Shown: positions 36,723-45,483 of the stretch, in pieces
Layout: each line of letters starts with the position of its first letter
Numbering within the stretch: the first letter of the stretch is position 1
Source: Neobacillus sp. PS2-9
Lineage (GTDB): Bacteria; Bacillota; Bacilli; Bacillales; Cytobacillaceae
DNA length: 64,000 nucleotides
Assembly (NCBI RefSeq): GCF_030915525.1
Contig: NZ_CP133269.1
Coordinates: 2,887,001-2,951,000, forward strand
Reading direction: 5' to 3'
Made by a program: the position numbers and the translations under genes
Notes under the pieces: generated by a model
Told to the model about the DNA's origin: nothing
Databases searched by the model: none
Seen by the model: the letters and a program-made list of their open reading frames with translations, nothing else

Positions 36723-36908
36723 TTAAAGCAATGGTTTCCCTGCATCTGGCGAAAGATTTGGGTCGCCTTTCCCGACAATAATCGAACTTTCCGTCTGAAT
36801 ATCATTATCTTCCAGGTTTGCTTCTACATTGTTGGCCGTTTTACTAGCCGTGCTTTCCTTCACCTTATTATGGAGTTCTTGTGGTAACATTTTTTCATCC
36901 TTATTCAT
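36723..36908 (-). CDS. small acidic hypothetical protein
   Basis: 61 residues, hydrophilic and probably disordered (NNVEANLEDNDIQTESS, then GKGDPNLSPDAGKPLL). ATG 36908 follows AAAGGATGG. It is the last gene of a likely three-gene operon ending at the terminator 36614-36662. Unrecognised. Confidence 0.6.
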   Translation of the reverse strand: MNKDEKMLPQELHNKVKESTASKTANNVEANLEDNDIQTESSIIVGKGDPNLSPDAGKPLL

Positions 36909-36966
36909 ATTAACACCATCCTTTAAAAGGTAGTGTTGGTTAATCCTTTCGAACTATACATTTATA

Positions 36967-37497
36967 TTAACTAACCTTCTTATTAATCTTCCTTGCTGCC
37001 GTGAGTTTAACAATTTGTTCAGCATGTTCTTGACCAATAATCACATTTTCATTTACCATTCCCGCGATGAGTAAGTCCTTTTTCATTTTTTGTAAAAGTA
37101 TGTCTTTAAAAAAGACCGAACGATTGGGAGCTATTTTAGCCGCTATGTCCCATAACCAATTCTCCATATGAATACTGATTGCTTTTTTTCTTAAATCTTC
37201 CGGAACATTCTTCATACCTAACCTTCTTATTGGTTTTCGGTCTGTGGTAGCTGTCATTAATTTTCGCTTGTATTGGATGATGTTTAGGTATACCTCACCT
37301 AACAGTTCAGAAACGGTATCTGTTTCAGACATTAATTTCTCGTTAATCAATTCGACCTTTATCTTTTCTAGGAGTAAATCTCTAAAAAACTTAGATCTAT
37401 TGGTCTCTAGCTCCTCAACTAATTCCCACATCCAACACTCAAGGTTGAGGCTGACAGATTTTTTCTTATCGGAAGAGATCTCTTGTCTTTTTTTCAT
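36967..37497 (-). CDS. duplicated ribbon-helix-helix-like protein
   Basis: 176 residues with an internal duplication. Unit 1, KKKSVSLNLECWMWELVEEL then NRSKFFRDLLLEKIK; unit 2, RKKAISIHMENWLWDIAAKI then NRSVFFKDILLQKMK. Each unit has the short basic strand plus two helices of a ribbon-helix-helix DNA-binding fold, so one chain may form the pseudodimer other RHH proteins make from two. ATG 37497 follows GAGGTGAGAATAC. Function inferred from pattern only. Confidence 0.6.
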   Translation of the reverse strand: MKKRQEISSDKKKSVSLNLECWMWELVEELETNRSKFFRDLLLEKIKVELINEKLMSETDTVSELLGEVYLNIIQYKRKLMTATTDRKPIRRLGMKNVPEDLRKKAISIHMENWLWDIAAKIAPNRSVFFKDILLQKMKKDLLIAGMVNENVIIGQEHAEQIVKLTAARKINKKVS

Positions 37498-37552
37498 GTA
37501 TTCTCACCTCGACCTTAATTTGGTCATTTAAACCAGACCTTTTTGTAACAAT

Positions 37553-37696
37553 TTATCTAAAAAAACGATGCATGGAAATTTGTTGGTCTCTATTTTTGTC
37601 ATATAGCTTTTCAACTTCTTCTTGATGACAAGCTTCTTGTAGACTGAGCGTCCGTTTTTTTATGGTTATCGAAAGGAATAAAATATTGATGGTCAT
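37553..37696 (-). CDS. YrzI-family small protein
   Basis: 47 residues: TINILFLSITIKKRTLSLQE, then ACHQEEVEKLYDKNRDQQ, closely matching the Bacillus YrzI family of short hydrophobic-plus-basic peptides. ATG 37696 follows AGAGGAGTGGTAGAA. First gene after a consensus promoter. Function unknown. Confidence 0.8.
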   Translation of the reverse strand: MTINILFLSITIKKRTLSLQEACHQEEVEKLYDKNRDQQISMHRFFR

Positions 37697-37842
37697 TTCT
37701 ACCACTCCTCTACTCTAAAATTGTATTCTTTTATTTAATGTCCTTAGTATAGAAAAACTTTGGAAAAACTTAATCATACGCAAGCCGAAAGTTCCCTACA
37801 ATCTTAGACCCATTTATTTTTCAGTCTTTAGTCGCAATTTTA

Positions 37843-37895
37843 AAACGACCAGTCAGTTTATTTTTATTATATTTACCTTCTTGTATAATTGTCAA
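37843..37895 (-). promoter_or_regulatory. consensus sigma-A promoter with operator-like dyad
   Basis: Minus strand: -35 TTGACA (37890-37895), 18-bp spacer, -10 TATAAT (37866-37871), start near 37859. Right at the start lies AAACGACCAGTCAGTTT (37843-37859), outer arms AAAC/GTTT and inner GACCAGTC, a TetR-type operator pattern. It drives yrzI, the RHH protein and the acidic protein. The rest of 37697-38018 is AT-rich. Confidence 0.7.
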
Positions 37896-37982
37896 TTTAA
37901 TAGACTACAATTGAAAAATATTTTTACTATTCATTTGACTGAATTTTAGAACCCCATGATGGGATTCCATTGCTTTAGACGA

Positions 37983-38014
37983 AGAAAAGACAAGATAGGT
38001 TTCTTGTCTTTTCT
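37983..38014 (-). terminator. terminator of tetR
   Basis: 12-bp stem AGAAAAGACAAG (37983-37994) with its complement (38003-38014), just after the tetR stop. The T content is inside the 3' arm. Confidence 0.7.
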
Positions 38015-38018
38015 AATT

Positions 38019-38630
38019 TTATGCTTTTATTTTTTCTAAAAACATTTGTTTCATTTCGGTTAACACTTGTTTAAAAGGGTAATCGGTATAAACGGACTGT
38101 ACCGTGACTCCATTAATCATTGACCAAAATAAGTCTGCCATCACTTCTGGATGAAGGTCTTTTTTGATTTCACCTGATTCTTGGCCCTCTTTAATAATCC
38201 CAGCAAGCAGGTCGACAAAATACTGTTTTCTACGGTCCGTTAATTTTTCTGCTAATTCGGGGTGTCTTGAGGCATGGAGCTTAAATTCATCATGAACGAT
38301 AAATTTCCCCTTAATGTCTTTATTAGAAAAGTCAACCAATAAATATAAGTTAAATAAAAAATCAATTTTTTCAATAGCACTATCGTAAGTTCCAAGATCC
38401 TTCACTAAACTTTCATACGTTTCTTTTGTGTCTGTATTCATTAATTCTAGGTATATCTCATCTTTACTTTTAAAATAGTTATAAATTGCTCCTTTGCTTA
38501 TACCTGAATGCCCCACAATATCATCGATTGTAGCCACTTGGAAACCCTTCTTTGCAAAACAAACTAGAGCACTGGCCAAAATCTCCTTTTTTTTCTTCTC
38601 TTTATGTGAGTCTGAAACAATTGGCGGCAT
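38019..38630 (-). CDS. TetR/AcrR-family transcriptional regulator
   Basis: 203 residues. N-terminal HTH: ALVCFAKKGFQVATIDDIVG then HSGISKGAIYNYFKSKDEIY, canonical TetR_N. The C-terminal ligand domain is unassigned but resembles YfiR/TetR_C regulators of efflux or fatty-acid genes. ATG 38630 follows ACGGAGGTAAATAA. A perfect dyad AGACTA-TT-TAGTCT (38717-38730) lies upstream. Confidence 0.9.
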   Translation of the reverse strand: MPPIVSDSHKEKKKKEILASALVCFAKKGFQVATIDDIVGHSGISKGAIYNYFKSKDEIYLELMNTDTKETYESLVKDLGTYDSAIEKIDFLFNLYLLVDFSNKDIKGKFIVHDEFKLHASRHPELAEKLTDRRKQYFVDLLAGIIKEGQESGEIKKDLHPEVMADLFWSMINGVTVQSVYTDYPFKQVLTEMKQMFLEKIKA

Positions 38631-38716
38631 TTATTTACCTCCGTTCTAAAAAAATTAAACGAAAACATTTACAAGTTTCTTAATTTTAATTAAAACATAG
38701 ATGGCCTACTTAAAAA

Positions 38717-38730
38717 AGACTATTTAGTCT
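38717..38730. promoter_or_regulatory. candidate TetR operator
   Basis: Perfect 14-bp dyad AGACTA-TT-TAGTCT, about 90 bp upstream of tetR. Probably autoregulatory, but the promoter elements around it are not clear. Confidence 0.4.
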
Positions 38731-38753
38731 AAATAATATTTTTCATAAAAACA

Positions 38754-38802
38754 ACAGTGTCCTCCAGAGATGGACACTGTCTTTTTATGGTGCCTGACAC
38801 CA
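38754..38802. repeat. hairpin plus TGGTGCCTGACACCA palindrome (REP-like copy 1)
   Basis: A 9-bp hairpin ACAGTGTCC/GGACACTGT (38754-38780) followed by T5, probably terminating transcription between MOSC and tetR regions, then the palindrome TGGTGCCTGACACCA (38788-38802). Related copies are at about 49922 and 56551. Confidence 0.7.
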
Positions 38803-38811
38803 CTTTTATTT

Positions 38812-39378
38812 TTATTGCATGGGATTGCTGAAGTTGTTAATGAGGATTTGGACTTCATCGCCTTCATTCATTTCTCCCGGGCGTTCGACAGCGCAGACGA
38901 TTCCACGGCGCTTGTATGCTGCTTTGACAAATTTCGATGCCAGTTTTGGTTGGTTTTCGTAATGTTTTTGGATCATCTCACCAGGAAATATACAGGGTTG
39001 ATTCTCTCCCATACAAATCAACCCTGCTCCACTTGGGAAGAGAATTCGTGAGCCCATCGTAAGCTTCGTTAGTTCAGGATATCCGTTCAATAAGAGGTTC
39101 GCACCTAACCATTCCGGTAGAACATATTCTACTCCGAGGCCTTCCGCTATCTCTACAAGTTCTTCTTCTGAAACAATTGTAATTTGACGACGATTAAAAA
39201 TTTCCGTCCCTTTTGGATACATCGGCTGCCGTGAATCGGATGGTACAATCATACCAAAATGACGGTCCCCTCTTATCCCTCCAAACTCAAGTGTGGTATT
39301 AGCAATCCTTCTTGTCAAAAATGATTCTGGTTGATCCGCTATTAATATGGCATTTATCTTTGCTCCTGCATTTTTCAT
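38812..39378 (-). CDS. MOSC-domain protein
   Basis: 188 residues with the MOSC fold that binds molybdenum cofactor: RGDRHFGMIVPSDSRQ, ITIVSEEELVEIAEGLG, the candidate ligand Cys in MGENQPCIFPGE and GIVCAVERPGEMNEGDEV. Such proteins form molybdo-enzymes that reduce N-hydroxylated compounds or transfer sulfur. ATG 39378 follows AGAAGGAATATC. Confidence 0.85.
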   Translation of the reverse strand: MKNAGAKINAILIADQPESFLTRRIANTTLEFGGIRGDRHFGMIVPSDSRQPMYPKGTEIFNRRQITIVSEEELVEIAEGLGVEYVLPEWLGANLLLNGYPELTKLTMGSRILFPSGAGLICMGENQPCIFPGEMIQKHYENQPKLASKFVKAAYKRRGIVCAVERPGEMNEGDEVQILINNFSNPMQ

Positions 39379-39625
39379 GATATTCCTTCTTCCTAAATAA
39401 AAGTCGAGCCCATCTTGAGCTTTTTATTATGTACATTAACTATTTAGTTCCCCATTTGTATGCCTTTTATTTTTTGCTAGGTGTAACGGCACGATTATTC
39501 ATGGAAACAAGTATAGTGGATTACTACCTAAGGCGTAATTTACCTATGGACATTGTTTTTTTAGCATTGTAACAGTATTTACCCATATAATTATTTTACA
39601 CCATATTAAAGGGGGAATTGATTAT

Positions 39626-40366
39626 ATGAATCAACAAACTTTAATATTGGATTTAGATGATACCCTCATCCACTGCAGCAAGTATTTTATCAGATCAAAA
39701 AACCAATTTGCTGAACAGATGCAAGACTGGTTCGATTTCCTTTCAAAGGATGAAATCCTACAAAAACAATTAGAAATTGACGTTAAAAATGTGGATAAAC
39801 ACGGTTTACATTCTTCCCTTTACCCAGAATCATTCGTATTAACCTACAAATATTTTAGCGTCAAATATGGTAGAGCCTTAAAGAAAAATGAAATCGAGCT
39901 TGTACGTAGAATGGGGCAAGAAGTGTTTGAACTAGAAGTACAGCCCTTTCCTTACGTATATGATGTCTTGGATAGTCTGCAAGAGGATGGTCATCGATTG
40001 TACCTCTTTACAGGCGGGGATAAGAAAAATCAAAGCAGGAAAATTAATCAGTTAGGATTAGATCGCTACTTTGAAGACCGCGTGTTTATCCATGAACATA
40101 AAAATTCTACTACGTTGAAAAAAGTACTAAATAGAATAGAGTGTGAAAAAAAATCAACGTGGATGGTTGGAAATTCACTAAAAACGGATGTAAAACCAGC
40201 TATCGAGTTAGGCATCAATGCGATTCATATACCGTCCGATTTTGAATGGAGTTATAATATCATTGATTTAGAAATTGAACCAAGTGGGACATTCGCCGAA
40301 CTCGAATCCCTTGTACAGCTTCCGGTTTATTTAAGAGACTACGCCTTCATTCATGAAGCAATCTAA
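39626..40366 (+). CDS. HAD-family hydrolase
   Basis: 246 residues. Motif I LDLDDTLIH near residue 7, motif II LFTGGDKKN, Lys in TTLKKVLNR, and motif III/IV WMVGNSLKTDVKPAIELG. The cap is helical (subfamily I). A phosphatase of unknown substrate. ATG 39626 follows AAAGGGGGAATTGATTAT. The gap 39379-39625 shows no gene. Confidence 0.88.
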   Translation: MNQQTLILDLDDTLIHCSKYFIRSKNQFAEQMQDWFDFLSKDEILQKQLEIDVKNVDKHGLHSSLYPESFVLTYKYFSVKYGRALKKNEIELVRRMGQEVFELEVQPFPYVYDVLDSLQEDGHRLYLFTGGDKKNQSRKINQLGLDRYFEDRVFIHEHKNSTTLKKVLNRIECEKKSTWMVGNSLKTDVKPAIELGINAIHIPSDFEWSYNIIDLEIEPSGTFAELESLVQLPVYLRDYAFIHEAI

Positions 40367-40367
40367 T

Positions 40368-40403
40368 AGAAAAATGGCTTGGGATTCCCCAGGCCATTTT
40401 TCT
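40368..40403. terminator. bidirectional terminator
   Basis: Stem AGAAAAATGGC-TGGG with its complement CCCA-GCCATTTTTCT (40368-40403), between converging HAD and ParB-like genes. Confidence 0.88.
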
Positions 40404-40419
40404 ATGCTTTATCATATTT

Positions 40420-40899
40420 CTAAGAATTATTTTGACCACTTAATAGCTCGTTCACGGTTGTTCTCATGGAATAAATAACAGTTTTCTTGTAACGTGCGGC
40501 TATAAGCAACACTCTAATTTGTTCGGATCGGGATAATTTTTTAAAACGAGGTTCTTGTTTCAAAAAGGAACGAACGATTGACCAGCTGGGTGGCATTAAA
40601 GGAAAGTCATCAAGGGGTTGTTTATTCCGTAAACGATGAAACCACGATATCATTCCGGTTGAACTACTTTTATCGACTATACATGGGGCATAAATATTTT
40701 TTGTATGTTTTTTAAGGGATTCGAATCGATCCTGCCCACTTACAATAATGTAGCTGCCATCCTTCCGATTTTTTTTGACAACTAAAACAAACATGCAATC
40801 CCACATTAATCTTTGGAGTTTCTTAATATGCTCCGTAATTTTAAGCGATAAATCAGGTTTGATTTTGTTCAGTGGTATATACTGTATCGTGAATTTCAT
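40420..40899 (-). CDS. ParB/Srx-like domain protein
   Basis: 159 residues. The first half matches the ParB N-terminal fold: QYIPLNKIKPDLSLKITEHI then KDGSYIIVSGQDRFESLKKH, the SGQDR resembling the ParB box. The second half is helical and unassigned. No chromosome-partition genes are adjacent. ATG 40899 follows CAGGAGGGG. Bacillus homologues are uncharacterised. Confidence 0.6.
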   Translation of the reverse strand: MKFTIQYIPLNKIKPDLSLKITEHIKKLQRLMWDCMFVLVVKKNRKDGSYIIVSGQDRFESLKKHTKNIYAPCIVDKSSSTGMISWFHRLRNKQPLDDFPLMPPSWSIVRSFLKQEPRFKKLSRSEQIRVLLIAARYKKTVIYSMRTTVNELLSGQNNS

Positions 40900-41184
40900 A
40901 CTCAGCCCCTCCTGTTTCTCAAGTTTTTCTTTGGATCTCTGCAGCAGGTGCATTGTACAGTTAATGGCGATACTTCTAGATACAATGATGACCATAAACT
41001 TATCTCTTTTAGATTATGTATATGATATAGACGCATGTCAAATACTAGGTAATTATCTAAAAAAAACAAAGATTCCAAAGATGAAAATTTAAAAGATTGT
41101 TCGAAATATGCATTACTAGTCTTGTTATCATTTTTATCTTGGTCCTACTGGTACTGACTAGATTGCGTTAGATTGAGCCAAAGC

Positions 41185-41565
41185 TTTCCGAAGTTGCACA
41201 GCTTTCTGACAATGTTTCTGTTTTTTCACTTCCATTTGTCCGAATCTGACTCATTTTCTGATAATCCTTCCTTCTTTTCATGGCCCTTTGTCTAAATTCA
41301 TCTCTTATTCTGACAATCTTTCTTCTTTTCCTCTTCCCTTTGTCCAAATCCATCTCTTATTCGGACAATCTTTCTTCTTTTCCTCTTCCCTCTGTCCGAA
41401 TCCATCTCTTATTCGGACAATCCTTCCTTCTTTTCATGGCCCTTTGTCTAAATCCATCTCTTATTCGGACAATCCTTCTTCTTTTCTACTGCCCTCTATC
41501 CGAATCCATCTCTTATTCGGATAATCTTCCATCTTTTCCACCAACTCTGTCCGTAGTTCCATCCG
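41185..41565. repeat. 52-bp tandem palindrome array E (about 7 units)
   Basis: CATCTC recurs at 41351, 41403, 41455 and 41507, exactly 52 bp apart. Dyad arms TGTCCGAAT and ATTCGGACA around CCATCTCTT; spacer rich in CTTTTC. It lies between the ParB-like and clpP genes; 40900-41184 shows nothing else recognisable. Open frames in the array are artefacts. Confidence 0.93.
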
Positions 41566-41601
41566 ATCGAGTTTGAGCCGCATTGAATTCACCAATTGAG
41601 C

Positions 41602-41641
41602 AAAAAAAAGAACAATGCGATTGGACTCACATTGCTCTTTT
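41602..41641 (-). terminator. terminator of the sigma-clpP operon
   Basis: Minus strand stem AAAGAGCAATG / CATTGTTCTTT (one mismatch) followed by a run of T. Confidence 0.82.
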
Positions 41642-41651
41642 ACACACATTT

Positions 41652-42233
41652 TCATTTTGGATAAAGTATTTCATCAATAATCCCATACTCTTTTGCTTCC
41701 TCTGCACTCATAAAATAATCTCGGTCTGTATCCTTCGCCACTTTTTCAATCGGTTGGCCGGTACGTTCTGAAATGATTTCATTGATATGCTCTCTGAGCT
41801 TTAAAATTCTCCGTGCGGATATTTCTATTTCCGTAGCCTGCCCTCTCGCTCCACCTAGAGGCTGATGGATCATGATTTCACTGTTTGGCAGAGCGTACCG
41901 TTTTCCCTTGGTCCCTGCCAGGAGCAACATAGCTCCAAATGAGGCCGCCATGCCCGTGCAAATGGTTCGAATGTCAGGTTTAATGTATTGCATCGTATCA
42001 AAAATGGCAAAACCTGCAGAAGTAGAACCACCGGGGCTATTAATATAAAGAGAGATTTCCTTATCCGGTGCATCGGCTGCTAAAAATAATAATTGGGCTA
42101 CCACACTATTCGCCGTATGGTCGTTTATTTCATCTCCAATGATAATAATTCTATCCTTTAATAATCGTGAATAAATATCATAGGAACGTTCTCCTCGATT
42201 TGACTGCTCTATTACATATGGAATTGTACTCAT
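41652..42233 (-). CDS. clpP: ATP-dependent Clp protease proteolytic subunit (ClpP paralogue)
   Basis: 193 residues, full-length ClpP. Catalytic Ser in [11 protein letters not shown], His in [12 protein letters not shown] and Asp in DTDRDYFMS. The barrel-forming [20 protein letters not shown] is present. Differences from the housekeeping ClpP ([23 protein letters not shown] where GMAASMGA is usual) suggest a second copy. It follows a sigma-factor gene by 29 bp, an operon not expected for the main clpP. Confidence 0.93.
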   Translation of the reverse strand: MSTIPYVIEQSNRGERSYDIYSRLLKDRIIIIGDEINDHTANSVVAQLLFLAADAPDKEISLYINSPGGSTSAGFAIFDTMQYIKPDIRTICTGMAASFGAMLLLAGTKGKRYALPNSEIMIHQPLGGARGQATEIEISARRILKLREHINEIISERTGQPIEKVAKDTDRDYFMSAEEAKEYGIIDEILYPK

Positions 42234-42262
42234 TCTTTATTCCTCCTTGAAGCGATGATTGG

Positions 42263-42988
42263 CTATGCAGCCATACAGAGAGTGCTTGAAGGAGAGATGT
42301 TAGGACGGACCTTTTTGAAGCTTCTAGAAATAAGCGTAGGTTCAGTTCGAATACTTCTTAACGAAGGAATCACATCAATTAAGATGGTTGGGTCTTGATT
42401 TTTCAATGCCTCATAAAAAAGTTCCGAGAGCTGCTCCTGCTCTTCTACATCCCAAAAGGATTCTAAATCAAAGGACTGTTCCTCTTCGATTGCTTTTTCC
42501 AGTCGCTTTTTAGCTCGGTGGAGATTGGACTTCACCGCTATTTCTGTTACATCAAGGATATCGGCTATTTCCTTCAGTTGGTATTGAAAAGCCTCTTTTA
42601 AAAGAAAGATAACCGCTTGCTTTGGAGTGAATTTTTTCAAAAGCAATTCCACTGAATCATTTAGACCATCCAGTTGATGAGTAATAGCATGACTTGCACA
42701 ATCAAAATCTGATTCCATTGTTTCCTTCTTTCTTTTACGAAGCAAATCAATCCAGTGATTGTAAGCCATTTTATTTAACAAAGCCGAAGTCATCTTTTGC
42801 GGTTGATTCGAATATCTTAATGCCTTAAGATACGTGTCTTGGGCGACATCCTCTCCATCCCATTTATTTTGGGTTAAAAAGTGACAATATCGCTGAAGTT
42901 TCGGATAATACTCCATCCAAAAGGCATCCTCAAACCTATTTTCGTCCTCTGAATTTTCTACGCTGTCCTGTCTAAGTTTGTGTGACAT
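42263..42988 (-). CDS. ECF-like RNA polymerase sigma factor with long C-terminal tail
   Basis: 241 residues. Sigma region 2 (YYPKLQRYCHFLTQNKWDGE, then DVAQDTYLKALRY) and region 4 (QYQLKEIADILDVTEIAVKS, NLHRAKKRLEKAI) are clear. About 75 residues follow region 4, ending STLCMAA. ATG 42988 follows AAAGGAGTGAAATCA. No anti-sigma gene adjoins; clpP does. The Ala-Ala end resembles ClpXP degrons. Confidence 0.87.
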   Translation of the reverse strand: MSHKLRQDSVENSEDENRFEDAFWMEYYPKLQRYCHFLTQNKWDGEDVAQDTYLKALRYSNQPQKMTSALLNKMAYNHWIDLLRKRKKETMESDFDCASHAITHQLDGLNDSVELLLKKFTPKQAVIFLLKEAFQYQLKEIADILDVTEIAVKSNLHRAKKRLEKAIEEEQSFDLESFWDVEEQEQLSELFYEALKNQDPTILIDVIPSLRSIRTEPTLISRSFKKVRPNISPSSTLCMAA

Positions 42989-43117
42989 TGATTTCACTCC
43001 TTTGCACTCTCTACCCTATAAACGATTCAAGGAGGGTGAAAAGATACGGGGTCAAAATTTTTTTTGTTAGTGATACTATATGTGGCTCGTATTGGAATTA
43101 ACCATGTCCATCCTTTA

Positions 43118-43822
43118 TTAATGTACTAGGTAGACCCGCTCAGGGCGGCCAACTGTCCCATATGAGAGATCAGCCTCAATTTTTTCTTCTGACACCAAAT
43201 GTTCTAAGTATCGTCTTGCAGTCGTTCGGCTAACACCAATTTCCTTAGCCACCAGCTCGGCCGTTAGCCCCCTACCTTCCCTGCCAAGGACCTCCAATAC
43301 CTTTTCGAGTGTCAGTGGATCGATTCCTTTAGGTAGATAGACCCTTTCGTTCCCTCCATTTTCATTCTCTTTACGCAACAGCTTATCCACCTGCTGCTGT
43401 GTGACATGAAGACTTTCTTTGCCTAACTGGATCAGTTTGGTATGATACTCTTTATATCGTAACAATGATTGTTTGAACCGTTCAAACACGACGGGTTTAA
43501 TAATATAATCAAATACACCAATACTAATGGCTTCCTGAACTTTGTGAATCTCTTTTGTTGCCGTTATCATGATGACATCCATTTGTTTGGTCTGCTGTTT
43601 CGTTTCCTTTAGTAAGTCTAATCCATTCATATCTGGAAAATACACATCTAATATAAGTAAGTCTGGCTGGAGGATCTCGATTAACGTTTTTGCCTCAATA
43701 TAACTGGCGGCAATCCCAACTGTCTCAAACCCCTCTATTTGTTCAAGAAACCGCTTTTGGATTTCCGCTACTCGTAAGTCATCCTCCACAATTAACACGG
43801 TGATTGTTTGACCGCTGTTCAT
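43118..43822 (-). CDS. response regulator, CitB/DcuR family
   Basis: 234 residues. Receiver with VEDD, phospho-acceptor in LLILDVYFPD and Lys in YIIKPVVF; C-terminal winged HTH typical of CitT/DcuR (GLTAELVAKEIGVSRTTARR YLEHLV). ATG 43822 follows AGGGGGAATATGT and overlaps the kinase gene by 44 bp. Likely activates the tct operon upstream. Confidence 0.9.
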   Translation of the reverse strand: MNSGQTITVLIVEDDLRVAEIQKRFLEQIEGFETVGIAASYIEAKTLIEILQPDLLILDVYFPDMNGLDLLKETKQQTKQMDVIMITATKEIHKVQEAISIGVFDYIIKPVVFERFKQSLLRYKEYHTKLIQLGKESLHVTQQQVDKLLRKENENGGNERVYLPKGIDPLTLEKVLEVLGREGRGLTAELVAKEIGVSRTTARRYLEHLVSEEKIEADLSYGTVGRPERVYLVH

Positions 43823-45410
43823 ACATATTCCCCCTGCTTTTTGGTATTGCTACTGTGAAAATGGAGCCTTCTCCCGCATTCGAAGAAAATGTAATCGTTC
43901 CTTCTAATTCATTTAGCGCTTTTTGTACTAAACTAAGTCCGATTCCAGCATTGCTGCCTGTATTCTTTGTGGTAAAACCTGCCTGAAAAATCTGTTCACT
44001 CGTGTCTGGATTCATCCCAATGCCGTTGTCTTCTACTTCAATAATCAGTTCTTTACCCAAATCGGTCAGAAATAAGGAAACATTCTTTTCTTGCTTTTCA
44101 TTTTCTTTTACGGCTTCAAAGGCATTATTGATGAGGTTTCCTATCACCGTTACTAATGCCTCTCTGCTTAACTCAGGTAGAATATCATTGAAACTGCTTT
44201 CTCTATCGATTGTAAAATGTATTTTTAACTCGCTTGCTAAACTAACCTTTCCTAAGATAAACCCTGCAATAATAGGATCTGGTACTTCTTTCATTAAGAA
44301 TTGAATGAACCCCTGGGCAACATCCACTTCTTTTGAAATAAAATCAATGGCTTCCTGGTAGGACCCCAGTTGAATCAGGCCAAGTAATGTATAGAGACGA
44401 TTTGAATATTCATGGGTTTGTGCGCGCAATCCCTCTGCATAGGCTTTAACATGGGATAATTCCTGTAGTAGCTGGGTGAGCTCCGATTTATTTCGAAAAC
44501 TGGCAACAGCGCCAACCACTTCCCTTTTATTATTAAAAATAGGAATACGATTGGCTAAATAGACCTCGTCCATAATGATAATTTCCTGGTCATACTCGGC
44601 TTGTCCCGTCCGCACCACTTCAAGTAGATGGGTATTAACCAGCACTTCTTCAATTCTTTTTCCTCTTAGCAAGATATGATTGGGCACCTTCAAGATCGTA
44701 TGAGCAGTTTCATTCACTACGGTAATTCTCCCATCGGTATCGATGGCGATGATTCCTTCATGAATAGATTCCAAGATCGCGTGCTTTTCTTGGTACATCC
44801 ATGCGATTTCTTTTGGTTCTAGTCCAAAAATAGCTCTTTTTATATTTAACGAGATTAATAGAGCTGCCAATAACCCTCCTATTAATATAATTAATGTGGC
44901 AACAAAAATTTTCTTCTGTAACTTCGAAATCTCTTTTTCAATATCCGTTTGCAGATATCCAACCGAAACGACGCCAATGACTTCGCCGTTACTAAAAATG
45001 GGGGCTTTTCCCCTCAAGGAAGGACCTAACGTCCCCGTCGATTCGGAAATAACAGACTCTCCTTTAAATACTTGACCATTGTCTCCCCCTACCATTTTTT
45101 GACCCAAACGATTCGGGTTGGGATGCGAGTAACGGATTTCGTTTCTGTTCCCTATGACGATAAATTCTGCCCCTACCTGTTTTCTAATATTTTCAGCAAT
45201 GGGCTGGATAATCGTTGAAGGATTATTGGTCCGAAAGGCTGCCTGAATCTCCGGCATATTGGCGATTGATTGAGCAACTGATAACGCTTTGGACCCGATT
45301 TCATGCTTCAAATTTGATTCCATAATATTTTTAAAGGTAAATTCTATAATCGTTCCAAGGACAATAATAAGTATGGAAATTCCTAGCATTAGCTTGGTAT
45401 GTAGACGCAT
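43779..45410 (-). CDS. sensor histidine kinase, CitA/DcuS family
   Basis: 543 residues: TM1, an extracytoplasmic sCache domain with the carboxylate-binding pattern YSHPNPNRLGQKM, TM2 near residue 180, a cytoplasmic PAS domain (ESIHEGIIAIDTDGRITVVN), a phospho-His in LRAQTHEYSNRLYTLLGLIQ and an HATPase_c domain (NLINNAFEAVKE, DNGIGMNPD, GIGLSLV). Sensors of this type detect citrate or C4-dicarboxylates. ATG 45410 follows AGAGGTG. Linked to TctCBA. Confidence 0.92.
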   Translation of the reverse strand: MRLHTKLMLGISILIIVLGTIIEFTFKNIMESNLKHEIGSKALSVAQSIANMPEIQAAFRTNNPSTIIQPIAENIRKQVGAEFIVIGNRNEIRYSHPNPNRLGQKMVGGDNGQVFKGESVISESTGTLGPSLRGKAPIFSNGEVIGVVSVGYLQTDIEKEISKLQKKIFVATLIILIGGLLAALLISLNIKRAIFGLEPKEIAWMYQEKHAILESIHEGIIAIDTDGRITVVNETAHTILKVPNHILLRGKRIEEVLVNTHLLEVVRTGQAEYDQEIIIMDEVYLANRIPIFNNKREVVGAVASFRNKSELTQLLQELSHVKAYAEGLRAQTHEYSNRLYTLLGLIQLGSYQEAIDFISKEVDVAQGFIQFLMKEVPDPIIAGFILGKVSLASELKIHFTIDRESSFNDILPELSREALVTVIGNLINNAFEAVKENEKQEKNVSLFLTDLGKELIIEVEDNGIGMNPDTSEQIFQAGFTTKNTGSNAGIGLSLVQKALNELEGTITFSSNAGEGSIFTVAIPKSRGNMYEQRSNNHRVNCGG

Positions 45411-45436
45411 TCAAACACCTCTAACTCTATCATATT

Positions 45437-45467
45437 AAAAAAAACTCCTTTTAAAAAGGAGTTTTTT
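45437..45467 (-). terminator. terminator of the tct operon
   Basis: ACTCCTTTT / AAAAGGAGT stem (45444-45462) with A and T runs on both sides, so the kinase/regulator genes need readthrough or their own promoter. Confidence 0.85.
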
Positions 45468-45483
45468 CTCAATCTTCAGAATC

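Noticed and set aside
36605..36805. 66-residue minus frame
   Set aside because: Overlaps the 61-residue gene out of frame and runs through its terminator; no ribosome site.
40775..41092. 105-residue + frame
   Set aside because: Antisense to the ParB-like gene and low-complexity downstream.
41280..41576. 98- and 78-residue + frames
   Set aside because: Overlapping frames inside array E, Ser/Leu/Phe repeats, no ribosome site.
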